Below, one piece after another: positions 1 through 7,530 of a DNA stretch of 15,525 nucleotides. The translations under genes and the position numbers were made by a program. How positions within the stretch are numbered: the first letter of the stretch is position 1; the number at the start of each line of letters is the position of its first letter. The stretch comes from SYAN01 sp049459795 (GTDB lineage: Bacteria > Actinomycetota > Actinomycetes > Nanopelagicales > Nanopelagicaceae). Under the pieces are notes generated by a model. That model was not told the DNA's origin and did no database searches. It was given only the letters and a program-made list of their open reading frames with translations. Location: assembly GCA_049459795.1 (NCBI GenBank), contig JBMUDS010000023.1, forward strand, positions 1 through 15,525. Reading direction: 5' to 3'.

Positions 1-312
1 AGTCGCTTGTCGATAATGCTTCGCTGCCGCATTCGCTTTCTTTGTTGCAACCGCGAGGTCTGCTCGCGCTTTCGCATAACGCGCTTGCGCTGCATTCGCG
101 ACGGCGGTCAATTCCTTAAGTGTCTTCGTCGCTGCACTGAGTCGAGCTTGCGCCTTATCGGCTGCCGCCTTCCTCGCCGCCTCTTTCTCCTTCGCTTCAC
201 GAATCTCTTTGAGAGTCGGCTTAGGAGTCTTTGCGATCGCTGAGGTCGCAGGAAGGGTGATTGGAAGAAGAGAGATGATCGCTGCAAGCGCGATCCATCG
301 ACGTGATCTCAC
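1..312 (-). CDS. Secreted coiled-coil protein, N-terminal part (cut by window edge)
   Basis: The reading frame opens with GTG at 312-310 and runs off the left edge after 104 codons without a stop. It begins MRSRRWIALAAIISLL, a signal peptide with a basic start, a hydrophobic core and a probable cleavage site after ATSAIA. What follows is a charged, Ala/Lys/Glu-rich stretch (about residues 30-104) with no Pro or Gly, which looks like a long coiled coil. An AGGGAG Shine-Dalgarno lies just upstream of the GTG. In actinobacteria this layout often precedes a C-terminal NlpC/P60 peptidoglycan endopeptidase (RipA-like) or an M23 peptidase, but that domain would lie outside the window, so the enzymatic role is only inference. 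It could equally be a non-enzymatic secreted coiled-coil protein. Confidence 0.7.
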   Translation of the reverse strand, partial: MRSRRWIALAAIISLLPITLPATSAIAKTPKPTLKEIREAKEKEAARKAAADKAQARLSAATKTLKELTAVANAAQARYAKARADLAVATKKANAAAKHYRQAT

Positions 313-348
313 ATACGCTCCCTGGGGAATTGAGGAGTGGCGGAAGTT

Positions 349-375
349 AAGGCTTAAGGGTAAAGCGAGAGCCTT
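349..375 (-). terminator. Possible terminator hairpin after the ABC operon
   Basis: AAGGCT at 349-354 pairs perfectly with AGCCTT at 370-375 across a 15-nt loop, in the 102-nt gap between the end of the ABC permease and the start of the secreted protein. There is no U-tract on the minus strand, so it would have to be an intrinsic terminator without a tail, as is common in actinobacteria, or just a chance repeat. Confidence 0.3.
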
Positions 376-414
376 GGAATCTCAGGAAATTTGGCTTAGA
401 AGTTTGAAGTGTCG

Positions 415-1206
415 TTAGTTGGCTACATCACGTCGCTTGAAGAGGAGTGAGGCGACCAATGAGATCACGACGAGGAAGATCAGGGCATAACGCATCGAAT
501 ACTCGTAACTAAGGTCCGGACTGCCACCTTGCCCGATATTGCTCAGTTGGGTCCCAGGCATGTAATCGGCGAGGGAGCGGCGGACAGCGATCAGGATCGA
601 TTCCACGATCAGGATCCAGATCACTCCGATCGAAATCGATGAGATCGGTGAGCGGAAGAGAAGACCTAGGACCATTCCGACGATGCCATAACCGATCGTC
701 GCGAAGGAGACATTGAGGACCGAATTGAAGGTGTCCCAGATCGCATCAGAGGTGAACCAGGCATCGGTCACGACTCGCGCACGAGAGGAGAGCGCATAAG
801 AAAGCCCCATACCGATCACTGCCGAGAAGATGACAACGATCAACGCAAAAAGTGACATCGCAAGGAACTTCCCAGCAAGGATCTTCATCCGCGATGGCTG
901 GCGGACCAAGAGATTTCGTAACGTGCCGTAGGTGTACTCCTGGGCAGTCTGTGCTGCGAAGACACAGAGCGCCGCCAATCCGAGCAGACCTGCGGATTGC
1001 GAGAAGGTGAGAGCGAAACCAGAGGGAAGTGCGAGCATCTCTCGCGAGATCACCTGTCCACGATCACCATTCCCACCGGGATCATCGATCAAGAGGTAGA
1101 TCACCGCGGTGACCATGGCGACGAGACCACCGACTGCAAGGAGCGTTCCAAGGAGAAGAGTCGGGCGACGAAGCTTTACCCATTCAGCAGTGAAGACACG
1201 AAACAT
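415..1206 (-). CDS. ABC-2 type transporter permease
   Basis: A 263-residue integral membrane protein that should form the channel of an ABC-2 family transporter together with the ATPase encoded directly upstream. It has about six hydrophobic segments: near residues 16-40, 70-90, 113-137, 165-187, 189-209 and 240-257. The loop after the second segment carries EYTYGTLRNLLVRQPSR, a pattern typical of ABC-2 membrane subunits near their cytoplasmic coupling helix. The ATG follows the TAG of the ATPase with no gap. A GAGGAG Shine-Dalgarno inside the end of the ATPase gene sits six nt before it, so the two are translationally coupled. The substrate cannot be read from the sequence. Transporters of this class next to LuxR-type regulators often export peptides, antibiotics or lipids in response to envelope stress. 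Confidence 0.88.
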   Translation of the reverse strand: MFRVFTAEWVKLRRPTLLLGTLLAVGGLVAMVTAVIYLLIDDPGGNGDRGQVISREMLALPSGFALTFSQSAGLLGLAALCVFAAQTAQEYTYGTLRNLLVRQPSRMKILAGKFLAMSLFALIVVIFSAVIGMGLSYALSSRARVVTDAWFTSDAIWDTFNSVLNVSFATIGYGIVGMVLGLLFRSPISSISIGVIWILIVESILIAVRRSLADYMPGTQLSNIGQGGSPDLSYEYSMRYALIFLVVISLVASLLFKRRDVAN

Positions 1207-2112
1207 CTAGCGCTCCTCGGTCATCTCGAAGAAGGTCTCCTCAAGGCTCGGTTGAAGTGGAGTGATCTCGGAAAGTGTGATGCCACGAGTGAAGGCAAGA
1301 CGATTGAGTTCTGCGCCAAAATCCTCAGTTGCGATCACGTAGAGCTCATCGCCACGCAATTCACATGGATGTCCAGCCGCTTCCGCAAGTTCTCGAACGA
1401 TCTGTAGCCCATGTGATTCCCGTACTCGGATTCGAAGATGGGGTTGTTGCTGGGCCAAGAGATCTCGAGTTCTTCCTGCGAAGATGACTTCACCTTCACG
1501 AAGGATCACTAAGTGCTCACTGATCATCTCAAGCTCACTCAATAGATGTGATGAGACGAAGACGGTAATCCCTCCATCTGCAAGGCGACGAAGTAGATCG
1601 CGTACCTCTTGGATGCCTGCGGGATCAAGACCATTGGTCGGTTCATCAAGGATCAAGAGTTTCGGATTAGGAAGGAGCGCTGCTGCGATGCCAAGCCTTT
1701 GCTTCATACCCAGTGAATAGGTCTTGAATTTCGAATCCCCTCGATCTCCAAGCCCGACAAGATCCAAGAGTTTCGGGATCGCATCCGTGGAATATCCGCC
1801 GACCTTGGCTAAGACCTTGAGATTCTGGAACCCAGTGAGGGCCGGATAGAAGGCTGGCCCTTCGATCATCGCGCCAACGAAGGAGAGGTATCGCTCTGGC
1901 TCAGTGATCGGAATATCAAGGACCTCACCACTTCCACCTGTCGGTGAGATCAGTGCAAGGAGCATTCGAATCGTCGTCGTCTTACCGGATCCATTCGGCC
2001 CGACGAAACCACAGACCGTTCCTAGTGGGACTTCGAAGTTCGCATGCGAGAGCGCGTAGCGATCACCGTACTTCTTCGAGAGATCTTTGACGACGAGCGC
2101 GCGATTGCTCAT
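1207..2112 (-). CDS. ABC transporter ATP-binding protein (ABC-2 partner)
   Basis: A 301-residue cytoplasmic ATPase of the DrrA/BcrA-like group. All motifs are intact: Walker A GPNGSGKT (38-45), signature SLGMKQ (133-138), Walker B LLILDEP with the catalytic Glu at 157, D-loop GLDP, and the H-loop His at 189. The final 80 residues form a small beta-rich tail (LRIRVRESHGL...), usual for ABC-2 drug and lipid exporters. It is the second gene of a minus-strand operon, 35 nt after the sensor-LuxR gene and abutting the permease. The start is preceded by TAAGGTGACGTT, which contains both a good Shine-Dalgarno (AAGGTG) and a TAnnnT box six nt before the ATG, so an internal leaderless promoter cannot be excluded. 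Confidence 0.93.
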   Translation of the reverse strand: MSNRALVVKDLSKKYGDRYALSHANFEVPLGTVCGFVGPNGSGKTTTIRMLLALISPTGGSGEVLDIPITEPERYLSFVGAMIEGPAFYPALTGFQNLKVLAKVGGYSTDAIPKLLDLVGLGDRGDSKFKTYSLGMKQRLGIAAALLPNPKLLILDEPTNGLDPAGIQEVRDLLRRLADGGITVFVSSHLLSELEMISEHLVILREGEVIFAGRTRDLLAQQQPHLRIRVRESHGLQIVRELAEAAGHPCELRGDELYVIATEDFGAELNRLAFTRGITLSEITPLQPSLEETFFEMTEER

Positions 2113-2147
2113 AACGTCACCTTATCAATCATGTTTGAACTTGTTTG

Positions 2148-3125
2148 CTACTTGTTTATTCCGAGATAGGTGAGTACTGCAAGTACTCGACGATGATTCT
2201 CAGCTTCAAGCGTGAGACCCAATTTGCTCAAGATGCTTGAGACATGTTTCTCGACTGATCCTTCAGTGATGTAAAGAGTCTTCGCGATGCCCGCATTGGA
2301 CTTACCTTCGGCCATCAACGCAAGGATCTCTCGTTCACGCTTGGAGAGATCTGCGAGTTCTGGCCGTGCCACCTCGTCAGCCATCGCTTCGCGCACGCTC
2401 TTCTGATCGACCTTCCGACCTTCTTGCCATGAGAGAAGACGTGCTTGAAGCGATGGATAGAAGCCACCGGAGAGAAGTCCTTCCACCATACCTGCCATCG
2501 CACGTGCATTCCGTGGGATCAACCAGAGTGCGAGGAAGACGAGAGCCACACCTACAGCTATCGACCACCATGAATCGATGTTGTATGTGAACATCCCTGA
2601 CTCCACGCCGTCATTCACTTCGAATCTGAATCTGCCCGTCGAACCGAAGAACTCCAGATCACCAGAGAATCGATCACCACCATCGATCACTTCAAAGGAA
2701 CGTGAGACATTGGAGATGATGATCACTCTCGTCGCGTAGAGGCCAACCAAGCCAAAGACGAGAAGGACGAAAGAGAAGAACGATAAACCGAAGGCGACGA
2801 AGACATAACCGATCGCCATCCAACTCCGTAATGAGGTGACCCGCTCTTTCACGCCATCCCAAGAGAAGAAGCGGTTTTTGAACCAATTCGGCACGACGGC
2901 AAAATCAGTCGCAAGGATCTTGTTGGTCCGCTTGATCTCGAAGCGCGCTACCCACTCCATCGCCGTGAGCATGAAGAGGAAGACCAATATCGCCAACGGG
3001 ATCAGAGTGAAGCTGTTGAATCCGATCATCACGAGAGTGAAAAGGACGACAGAGACGGGGAGTGAGATCAAGAGATAGGCAATCTCACGAAGCCGTAGCA
3101 GGAAAGACCTTCCGAAATTTCTCAT
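2148..3125 (-). CDS. Membrane sensor fused to LuxR-type DNA-binding domain
   Basis: A 325-residue protein. Residues 1-220 resemble the actinobacterial 'putative sensor' domain (PF13796 type): basic N-terminus, REIAYLLISLP motif, paired hydrophobic segments (about 15-35 and 39-60), a cytoplasmic loop, a further long hydrophobic stretch (about 103-130), an outside loop with beta-strand character (about 132-186) and a last segment (187-205). Residues 258-322 are a clear LuxR/GerE helix-turn-helix: LSKREREILALMAEG, then SNAGIAKTLYITEGSVEKHVSSILSKLGL. This sensor domain normally fronts a histidine kinase, and LuxR domains normally follow a receiver domain. Here neither kinase nor receiver exists and only a linker of about 50 residues joins the two. 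It is therefore most likely a membrane-bound one-component regulator of the ABC operon it heads. The ATG has an AGGAGA ribosome site eight nt upstream. Confidence 0.85.
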   Translation of the reverse strand: MRNFGRSFLLRLREIAYLLISLPVSVVLFTLVMIGFNSFTLIPLAILVFLFMLTAMEWVARFEIKRTNKILATDFAVVPNWFKNRFFSWDGVKERVTSLRSWMAIGYVFVAFGLSFFSFVLLVFGLVGLYATRVIIISNVSRSFEVIDGGDRFSGDLEFFGSTGRFRFEVNDGVESGMFTYNIDSWWSIAVGVALVFLALWLIPRNARAMAGMVEGLLSGGFYPSLQARLLSWQEGRKVDQKSVREAMADEVARPELADLSKREREILALMAEGKSNAGIAKTLYITEGSVEKHVSSILSKLGLTLEAENHRRVLAVLTYLGINK

Positions 3126-3192
3126 GTGGCGATTCTCCTAGAGATTCGAATGCCCAACCCAGGGTGCTACCCGGTGTTTTCTTAATTCAAGC
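3126..3192 (-). promoter_or_regulatory. Probable promoter region of the sensor-LuxR/ABC operon with small inverted repeat
   Basis: This 67-nt gap separates ctaB from the sensor-LuxR gene, both on the minus strand. It holds the inverted repeat GGGTGCTACCC (3160-3170), four paired bases on each side of a 3-nt centre, upstream of the ribosome site. It could be an operator for the LuxR domain itself, but LuxR sites cannot be recognised by eye. No clear -10 or U-tract is visible, so the promoter assignment rests mainly on position. Confidence 0.3.
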
Positions 3193-4047
3193 TCAGAGTA
3201 GGGATAGCACCAAGAGAACGAGTGAGATCAGTGAGAGATATGTGATCGAATCGTGGAAGACGCCAATCGCAGCCTTCTCGACTTTCTTGCTCTCACCCCG
3301 CATGCGCGTCAATTGAAAGATGAAGAATCCATTGACGGCGCTAAAGGTGATGTAAGCCCAGATCGGGGCATCAAGTGAGATCAAGAGTGCATAGGAAGTG
3401 AGCACCATGAAGATGGTGTGCATCCACATCTGAGCAACGACGGTTCGCATCGGAGCGACCACAGGGAGCATCGGCACGCCAGCTCGCGCGTAATCTTCCT
3501 TGTATTTGATGGCAAGCGCCCAGAAATGTGGCGGTGTCCAGAAGAAGATGAGAAGGAAGAACCACCATGCCGGTGCTGCAAGGGTGTTCGTCACTGCTGC
3601 CCATCCGATCAGGACTGGGATACATCCCGCGATCCCACCCCAGACAATGTTCTGTGGAGTTCGGCGCTTGAGAAGCAATGTGTAGGCGAAGACATAGAAA
3701 GCGATCGCAGAGACAGTGAGAGCGGTAGCGAGAGGGTTAGTCCAGATCCAGAAGATCACGAGCGAGAGAATCGAGATTGCAAATGCGAAGGCGAGTGCCT
3801 TTTCTTCGCTCACTTGTTGATTGACGATCGGGCGCTTGGAAGTCCTACCCATTACCTCATCGATATCGCTCTCGATCACCATATTGAAAGCATTCGCAGC
3901 GCCGGCAGCCAAAGTGCCGCCAACCAAAGTCGCGATCGCGATATCCCACGGTGGTAGACCATCTGCTGCAAGGAAGAGAGCTGGGACTGTCGTCACCAAG
4001 AGAAGTTCTACTACACGCAACTTCATCAGCGCGATGTATGGCTTCAC
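3193..4047 (-). CDS. ctaB: Protoheme IX farnesyltransferase (heme O synthase)
   Basis: A 284-residue UbiA-superfamily membrane enzyme that transfers farnesyl from farnesyl diphosphate to heme b, giving heme O for aa3-type or bo-type terminal oxidases. The first Asp-rich motif reads NMVIESDIDEVMGRTSKRP (55-73). LKRRTPQNIVWGGIAGCIPVLIGW (126-149), FFWTPPHFWALA (168-179) and DYARAGVPMLPVV (185-197) are signature CtaB blocks, and eight to nine hydrophobic helices surround them. The GTG start gives the N-terminus VKPYIALMKLRVVELLLVTTVPAL, which matches actinobacterial CtaB proteins. There is no Shine-Dalgarno, but TACGCT lies eight nt upstream, suggesting a leaderless mRNA. It is divergent from the beta-propeller gene, with 41 nt between the start codons. 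Confidence 0.97.
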   Translation of the reverse strand: MKPYIALMKLRVVELLLVTTVPALFLAADGLPPWDIAIATLVGGTLAAGAANAFNMVIESDIDEVMGRTSKRPIVNQQVSEEKALAFAFAISILSLVIFWIWTNPLATALTVSAIAFYVFAYTLLLKRRTPQNIVWGGIAGCIPVLIGWAAVTNTLAAPAWWFFLLIFFWTPPHFWALAIKYKEDYARAGVPMLPVVAPMRTVVAQMWMHTIFMVLTSYALLISLDAPIWAYITFSAVNGFFIFQLTRMRGESKKVEKAAIGVFHDSITYLSLISLVLLVLSLL

Positions 4048-4055
4048 AATCAGCG

Positions 4056-4061
4056 AGCGTA
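4056..4061 (-). promoter_or_regulatory. Predicted -10 box (TACGCT) of ctaB, leaderless start
   Basis: TACGCT on the minus strand matches TAnnnT and ends eight nt before the GTG start of ctaB. No ribosome site is present between them, and an in-frame stop at 4063-4065 limits any longer start. Confidence 0.5.
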
Positions 4062-4076
4062 CCTAAATAACTCGAT

Positions 4077-4082
4077 TAAAGT
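4077..4082 (+). promoter_or_regulatory. Predicted -10 box (TAAAGT) of the beta-propeller gene, leaderless start
   Basis: TAAAGT matches TAnnnT and is followed by six nt and then the GTG at 4089. Transcription would be expected to begin at or next to the start codon. No -35 similar to TTGACA is seen. Confidence 0.5.
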
Positions 4083-4088
4083 AGCGGA

Positions 4089-5177
4089 GTGCGCTTCATC
4101 ACAAAGGTAACTGCGATCGTCATCACTCTTCTTCTCATCCCAACCTCAGTCATCGCCATGGAAGAGGAGAAACCGATTTCAGATCGAAAGATGCGCCTTA
4201 TAAAGACGATCACAGGCGATATCGCTCCGAAATCTGTCCGAGCATCAGGAAATGGCCTGGTGAGCGCTCACAACATGATGTACCGCCACTCCGTCACCAT
4301 CTATGACGGAGAGACGATGGAACTCAAAGTTACTGTTCCAGATACCGTCAAACTCAGTGATTTCGGATTCTCCAAGTTCACCTCACCGGTGCGTGGTGCA
4401 CCGGTTGAAGGCGCTTTCTCACCCGATGGAAAACACCTCTATGTCACTAACTATGCGATGTATGGCAAGGGCTTCAACAGGGAAGGAACTGATACCTGTA
4501 AGCCATCCGATGGTTATGACCGGGCATTCCTCTATCGAATCGAACTCGAGACATTCTCGATCGACAAGGTCTATCGCGTCGGCACGGTGCCAAAAGTCGT
4601 CGATGTTTCGCCGGACGGGAGATTCGTACTCGTCTCGAATTGGTGCTCTTATGATCTATCGATCATCTCCACTGACGAAGAGAGAGTGGTGAAGACAGTG
4701 CCAATCGGAAGATATCCCCGTGGTATCGCGATCTCATCTGATTCTCGATTCGGTTATGTCGCAGAGATGGGAGGATCGACGATTCACCGTGTCGACCTCA
4801 CTGATTTCTCTGTGAGGCGAATTCCTATCGGATCGAACCCGAGAGCCTTGCAACTCTCTGTTGATGATTCACTCCTCTACGCCACGCTCAATGTCTCTGG
4901 GCAAGTGGTCGCACTTGATCTCGAGAACGAGAGGGTCATTAAACGAGCAAAGACTGGATCAGCGGCTCGAAGCCTTGCCCTCTCTGATGATGGCACCGCA
5001 CTTTTCGTCGTCAATTATGGAAGTGGGACGATGGCGAAAGTTCGGACGAGTGATTTCAAAGTCACTGCGAAACGGAAGGTCTGTAATCGTCCGATTGGAA
5101 TCACTTTCGAGAACGCTTTCGATCGCACCTGGGTCGCCTGTTATGGCGGATCGATCAAGGTGTTTGAGAACCGCTGA
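4089..5177 (+). CDS. Secreted YVTN/WD-like beta-propeller protein
   Basis: A 362-residue protein with a Sec signal peptide (MRFITKVTAIVITLLLIPTSVIA, cleavage probably after residue 23) and at least six propeller repeats of the YVTN type. Repeat cores: VEGAFSPDGKHLYVTNY, PKVVDVSPDGRFVLVSNW, PRGIAISSDSRFGYVAE, PRALQLSVDDSLLYATLN, ARSLALSDDGTALFVVNYG and PIGITFENAFDRTWVACYGG. Such proteins lie outside the membrane and serve as binding scaffolds or, rarely, enzymes. No catalytic residues stand out, so the function is unknown. It starts with GTG behind a TAAAGT box with no ribosome site. Its 3' end overlaps the convergent carboxypeptidase gene by 23 nt. Divergence from ctaB alone does not imply a role in heme metabolism. 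Confidence 0.88.
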   Translation: MRFITKVTAIVITLLLIPTSVIAMEEEKPISDRKMRLIKTITGDIAPKSVRASGNGLVSAHNMMYRHSVTIYDGETMELKVTVPDTVKLSDFGFSKFTSPVRGAPVEGAFSPDGKHLYVTNYAMYGKGFNREGTDTCKPSDGYDRAFLYRIELETFSIDKVYRVGTVPKVVDVSPDGRFVLVSNWCSYDLSIISTDEERVVKTVPIGRYPRGIAISSDSRFGYVAEMGGSTIHRVDLTDFSVRRIPIGSNPRALQLSVDDSLLYATLNVSGQVVALDLENERVIKRAKTGSAARSLALSDDGTALFVVNYGSGTMAKVRTSDFKVTAKRKVCNRPIGITFENAFDRTWVACYGGSIKVFENR

Positions 5178-6360
5178 TTGCTTGTTCTTCATTGATCGCT
5201 TCTTTCGGTTTGGCGAGAGAGCCAATCATCCGATCGATCGATGCACGCGCACGTAAAGTCGCGCTGTAGTACTTCGGAATTCGATCAGCTAGGACTGCGA
5301 AGACCAATTCCTTCTCACCTGCTGTGATGTAGCCCGCAAGGCTCACTGTTCCGTTGACCCATCCTGTCTTCGCTTTCACGAGACCAACAGCATCAGGGGA
5401 TGTCTCTTTGAATCGAGTCTTGAGAGTTCCAGTCTTCCCACTCTTGGGTAAACCGGTATAGATCGATCCATACTCCGGTACATCTCTGATAGTTCGTAGG
5501 AGATCGACGACGGTACGCGCCGTCACACGATTCTCCTTGGAAAGTCCACTACCGTCCTTGATGACGAGTCCATCGATACCGATGGTTCGCGTGAGCAGGG
5601 CATCTTCGAAAGTTCGTTGCATTCCTTTTATATTTCGCTTATAACCATGCGCAACGGCTGCATGCTCGGCAAGGCGTTGTGAGAGTCGGTTATCACTGAA
5701 GCGGATCACGAACTCGACCATCTGATCGATCGTTGCGGATCGAATCTCACGAAGTGGTTCGAAGGAGAGGGACTCCGCTTCACTCTTGCTCACTGGCGTG
5801 AAGATAAGTCGAACATTACGTGCCTTGAAATGTGCGGTAAGTCCCGCCACATCACTCGGATAGAGGCCGTGATAGAAGATCTCTCGCTTGATGCGATTTC
5901 CCGCTCTCAAATCCTCACGTGGCAAGACCTTCGCGATGAGATCGGGTGCGTAGACCGGGCCATATTTTTCCGAGACGCTCCGATACATCGTCATCCAAGG
6001 GTCTCTCGCCCCTTGAATCACGAGCGCAGTACTCGATTCCACGCTATGGATCGATGTAGTGAATTGATAGCTACCACCGAGGTAGGTGAGTGCGGTGAAA
6101 GAGGTGAGGATCTTCAAGACAGAGGCTGGGATGCTCGGAGAATCAGGGCGATTGAAGTGGAGTTCGGTGAGATCGGTTGGATCGACGACCAAGATTGCAG
6201 GATCAGAGAGTGATTTGGAATTAGCCTGTTTGATGAACTTCGCTGGGACACAACTCTTCGCGACTAATCGACAAGAAGGGATCTCCTCGAGCTCGATCCC
6301 GAGTGCTGGAGTGGTGGAAGCGATGAGCGCAATCAAGAGGCTGACTACAAGACGCTTCAT
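5155..6360 (-). CDS. dacB: D-alanyl-D-alanine carboxypeptidase, PBP4/DacB (peptidase S13) type
   Basis: A 401-residue exported penicillin-binding protein that trims or opens D-Ala-containing peptides of peptidoglycan outside the membrane. The three active-site motifs are present: SVLK (80-83, nucleophile Ser80), SDN (222-224) and KTG (331-333). The family block DGSGLSKEN (269-277), the GTLKTRF block (311-317) and LAGYI after the KTG also fit S13. The chosen start gives a clean signal peptide, MKRLVVSLLIALIASTTPALG; a longer frame back to 6471 would put 37 charged residues in front of it and run into the next promoter. At 401 residues it is somewhat short for the family because the inserted domains are reduced. 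It is divergent from the deacetylase-like gene. Confidence 0.9.
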   Translation of the reverse strand: MKRLVVSLLIALIASTTPALGIELEEIPSCRLVAKSCVPAKFIKQANSKSLSDPAILVVDPTDLTELHFNRPDSPSIPASVLKILTSFTALTYLGGSYQFTTSIHSVESSTALVIQGARDPWMTMYRSVSEKYGPVYAPDLIAKVLPREDLRAGNRIKREIFYHGLYPSDVAGLTAHFKARNVRLIFTPVSKSEAESLSFEPLREIRSATIDQMVEFVIRFSDNRLSQRLAEHAAVAHGYKRNIKGMQRTFEDALLTRTIGIDGLVIKDGSGLSKENRVTARTVVDLLRTIRDVPEYGSIYTGLPKSGKTGTLKTRFKETSPDAVGLVKAKTGWVNGTVSLAGYITAGEKELVFAVLADRIPKYYSATLRARASIDRMIGSLAKPKEAINEEQAISGSQTP

Positions 6361-6416
6361 CACTGCTCTATTCCACCTCTCTTCTTCTCGACCTTTTCCC
6401 AAAGTAAGCCCCACTA

Positions 6417-6422
6417 TAAGGT
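6417..6422 (+). promoter_or_regulatory. Possible -10 box (TAAGGT) overlapping a Shine-Dalgarno of the deacetylase-like gene
   Basis: TAAGGT is followed by seven nt and then ATG at 6430, which fits a leaderless start. The overlapping AAGGTG (6418-6423) is also a good Shine-Dalgarno six nt before the same ATG. Either reading favours ATG 6430 over the in-frame GTG at 6421, which lies inside the motif. Confidence 0.4.
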
Positions 6423-6429
6423 GAGCATC

Positions 6430-7530
6430 ATGAGTACCGGATATCTCTATCACGAAATCTTCGGTTGGCACGATACCGGCACCTACACCGCGGACATGCC
6501 CTCTGACCCTGGTGTCGGTTTACAGCCATATGTGAATTATGAGAACGCAGATACAAAGCGTCGCATCCATGAATTGATCGTGGTCTCAGGCCTTATCGAT
6601 CACTTGATTCGAATCACACCCAGGCAAGCGAGCAATGAGGAATTACTGCGGGTGCACACCGCGCAACACATTGCCCGGATCAAGAGTGAGTCTGCATCAC
6701 GGCTTGGTGGTGATGGTGGCGATGGTGGGACACCTTTCGCACGCGGCGGATTTGAGATCGCAGCGCTCGCCGCTGGTGGCGCGATCGAGATGGTCGATGC
6801 GGTGATGAAAAAGAAAGTCACGAACGGATACGCGCTGATCAGACCGCCAGGACATCATGCAGTGCGAGAGACCGGTATGGGTTATTGCATCTTCTCCAAT
6901 CTTGCGATCGGGATCATGGCGGCAAAGGCAAAGTACGGTAAAGACCTTCGCGTTGCTGTCATCGATTGGGATGTCCATCATGGGAATGGGACTGAATCGA
7001 TCTTCCTTGATGATCCAACCGTCCTTACTATCTCGCTCCACCAAGATCGCCTCTATCCACATGAGACGGGCGATATCGATGTCCTTGGTGTCGGAGGAAG
7101 CAATATCAACATCCCGTTGCCTCCAGGAACAGGTAAAGGTGGCTATAGATATGCGATGCGCGAAGTGATCCAACCTGCGCTCGCTCGATTCAAACCTGAC
7201 CTCATCACTGTGGCCTCTGGATTCGATTCATCCGTCTTCGATCCACTGGGTCGGATGCTCCTTACTGCTGAAGGTTTCCGTGAGATGACAGAGATCTTGA
7301 TGGAGAGCGCGGCCTCACTCTGCGAAGGGCGATTGATGGCAACCCATGAAGGTGGCTACAACGCGACCTATTCACCCTTCTGTGGTCTTGCAGTCTTGCA
7401 ACAACTTTCAGGAGTGAAGAAACTCGATGATCCATTCGACCATGCTGATCACTACCCTGGCCATGAATTGAAAGCGCATGAGAAAGCAGTGATCGACGAG
7501 GCAGCCCTTCTCGTCAATGCGATCGCATGA
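6430..7530 (+). CDS. Class II histone-deacetylase-like amidohydrolase
   Basis: A 366-residue zinc-dependent deacetylase of the arginase/HDAC fold. Visible motifs: RPPGHHA (138-144; His142 and His143 are the charge-relay pair), DWDVHHGNGT (179-188; Asp181 and His183 zinc ligands), SGFDSSVFDPLG (263-274; Asp266 third ligand) and HEGGYN (306-311; Tyr310 stabilises the transition state). All catalytic residues are kept, so it should be active. Bacterial members hydrolyse acetyl-lysine, acetylpolyamines or other amides, and the substrate cannot be told from sequence. The Gly/Asp run GGDGGDGGTPFARGG (93-107) is a substrate-loop feature seen in class II relatives. Its TGA overlaps the ATG of the methyltransferase (ATGA), so the two are translated together. 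Confidence 0.92.
   Translation: MSTGYLYHEIFGWHDTGTYTADMPSDPGVGLQPYVNYENADTKRRIHELIVVSGLIDHLIRITPRQASNEELLRVHTAQHIARIKSESASRLGGDGGDGGTPFARGGFEIAALAAGGAIEMVDAVMKKKVTNGYALIRPPGHHAVRETGMGYCIFSNLAIGIMAAKAKYGKDLRVAVIDWDVHHGNGTESIFLDDPTVLTISLHQDRLYPHETGDIDVLGVGGSNINIPLPPGTGKGGYRYAMREVIQPALARFKPDLITVASGFDSSVFDPLGRMLLTAEGFREMTEILMESAASLCEGRLMATHEGGYNATYSPFCGLAVLQQLSGVKKLDDPFDHADHYPGHELKAHEKAVIDEAALLVNAIA

Noticed and set aside
3418..3957. Long plus-strand ORF of 179 residues opposite ctaB
   Set aside because: Highly charged, low-complexity product mirroring the codon pattern of ctaB; no motif and no ribosome site. It is an antisense shadow.
5434..5442. A second KTG in the carboxypeptidase (residues 309-311, KSGKTGTLKTRF)
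   Set aside because: It aligns with the conserved GxxGTLxxRF block of S13 enzymes, where xx happens to be KT. The functional KTG is at 331-333, followed by LAGYI.
6361..6471. N-terminal extension of the carboxypeptidase
   Set aside because: It adds 37 polar residues before a perfect signal peptide and runs into the divergent gene.
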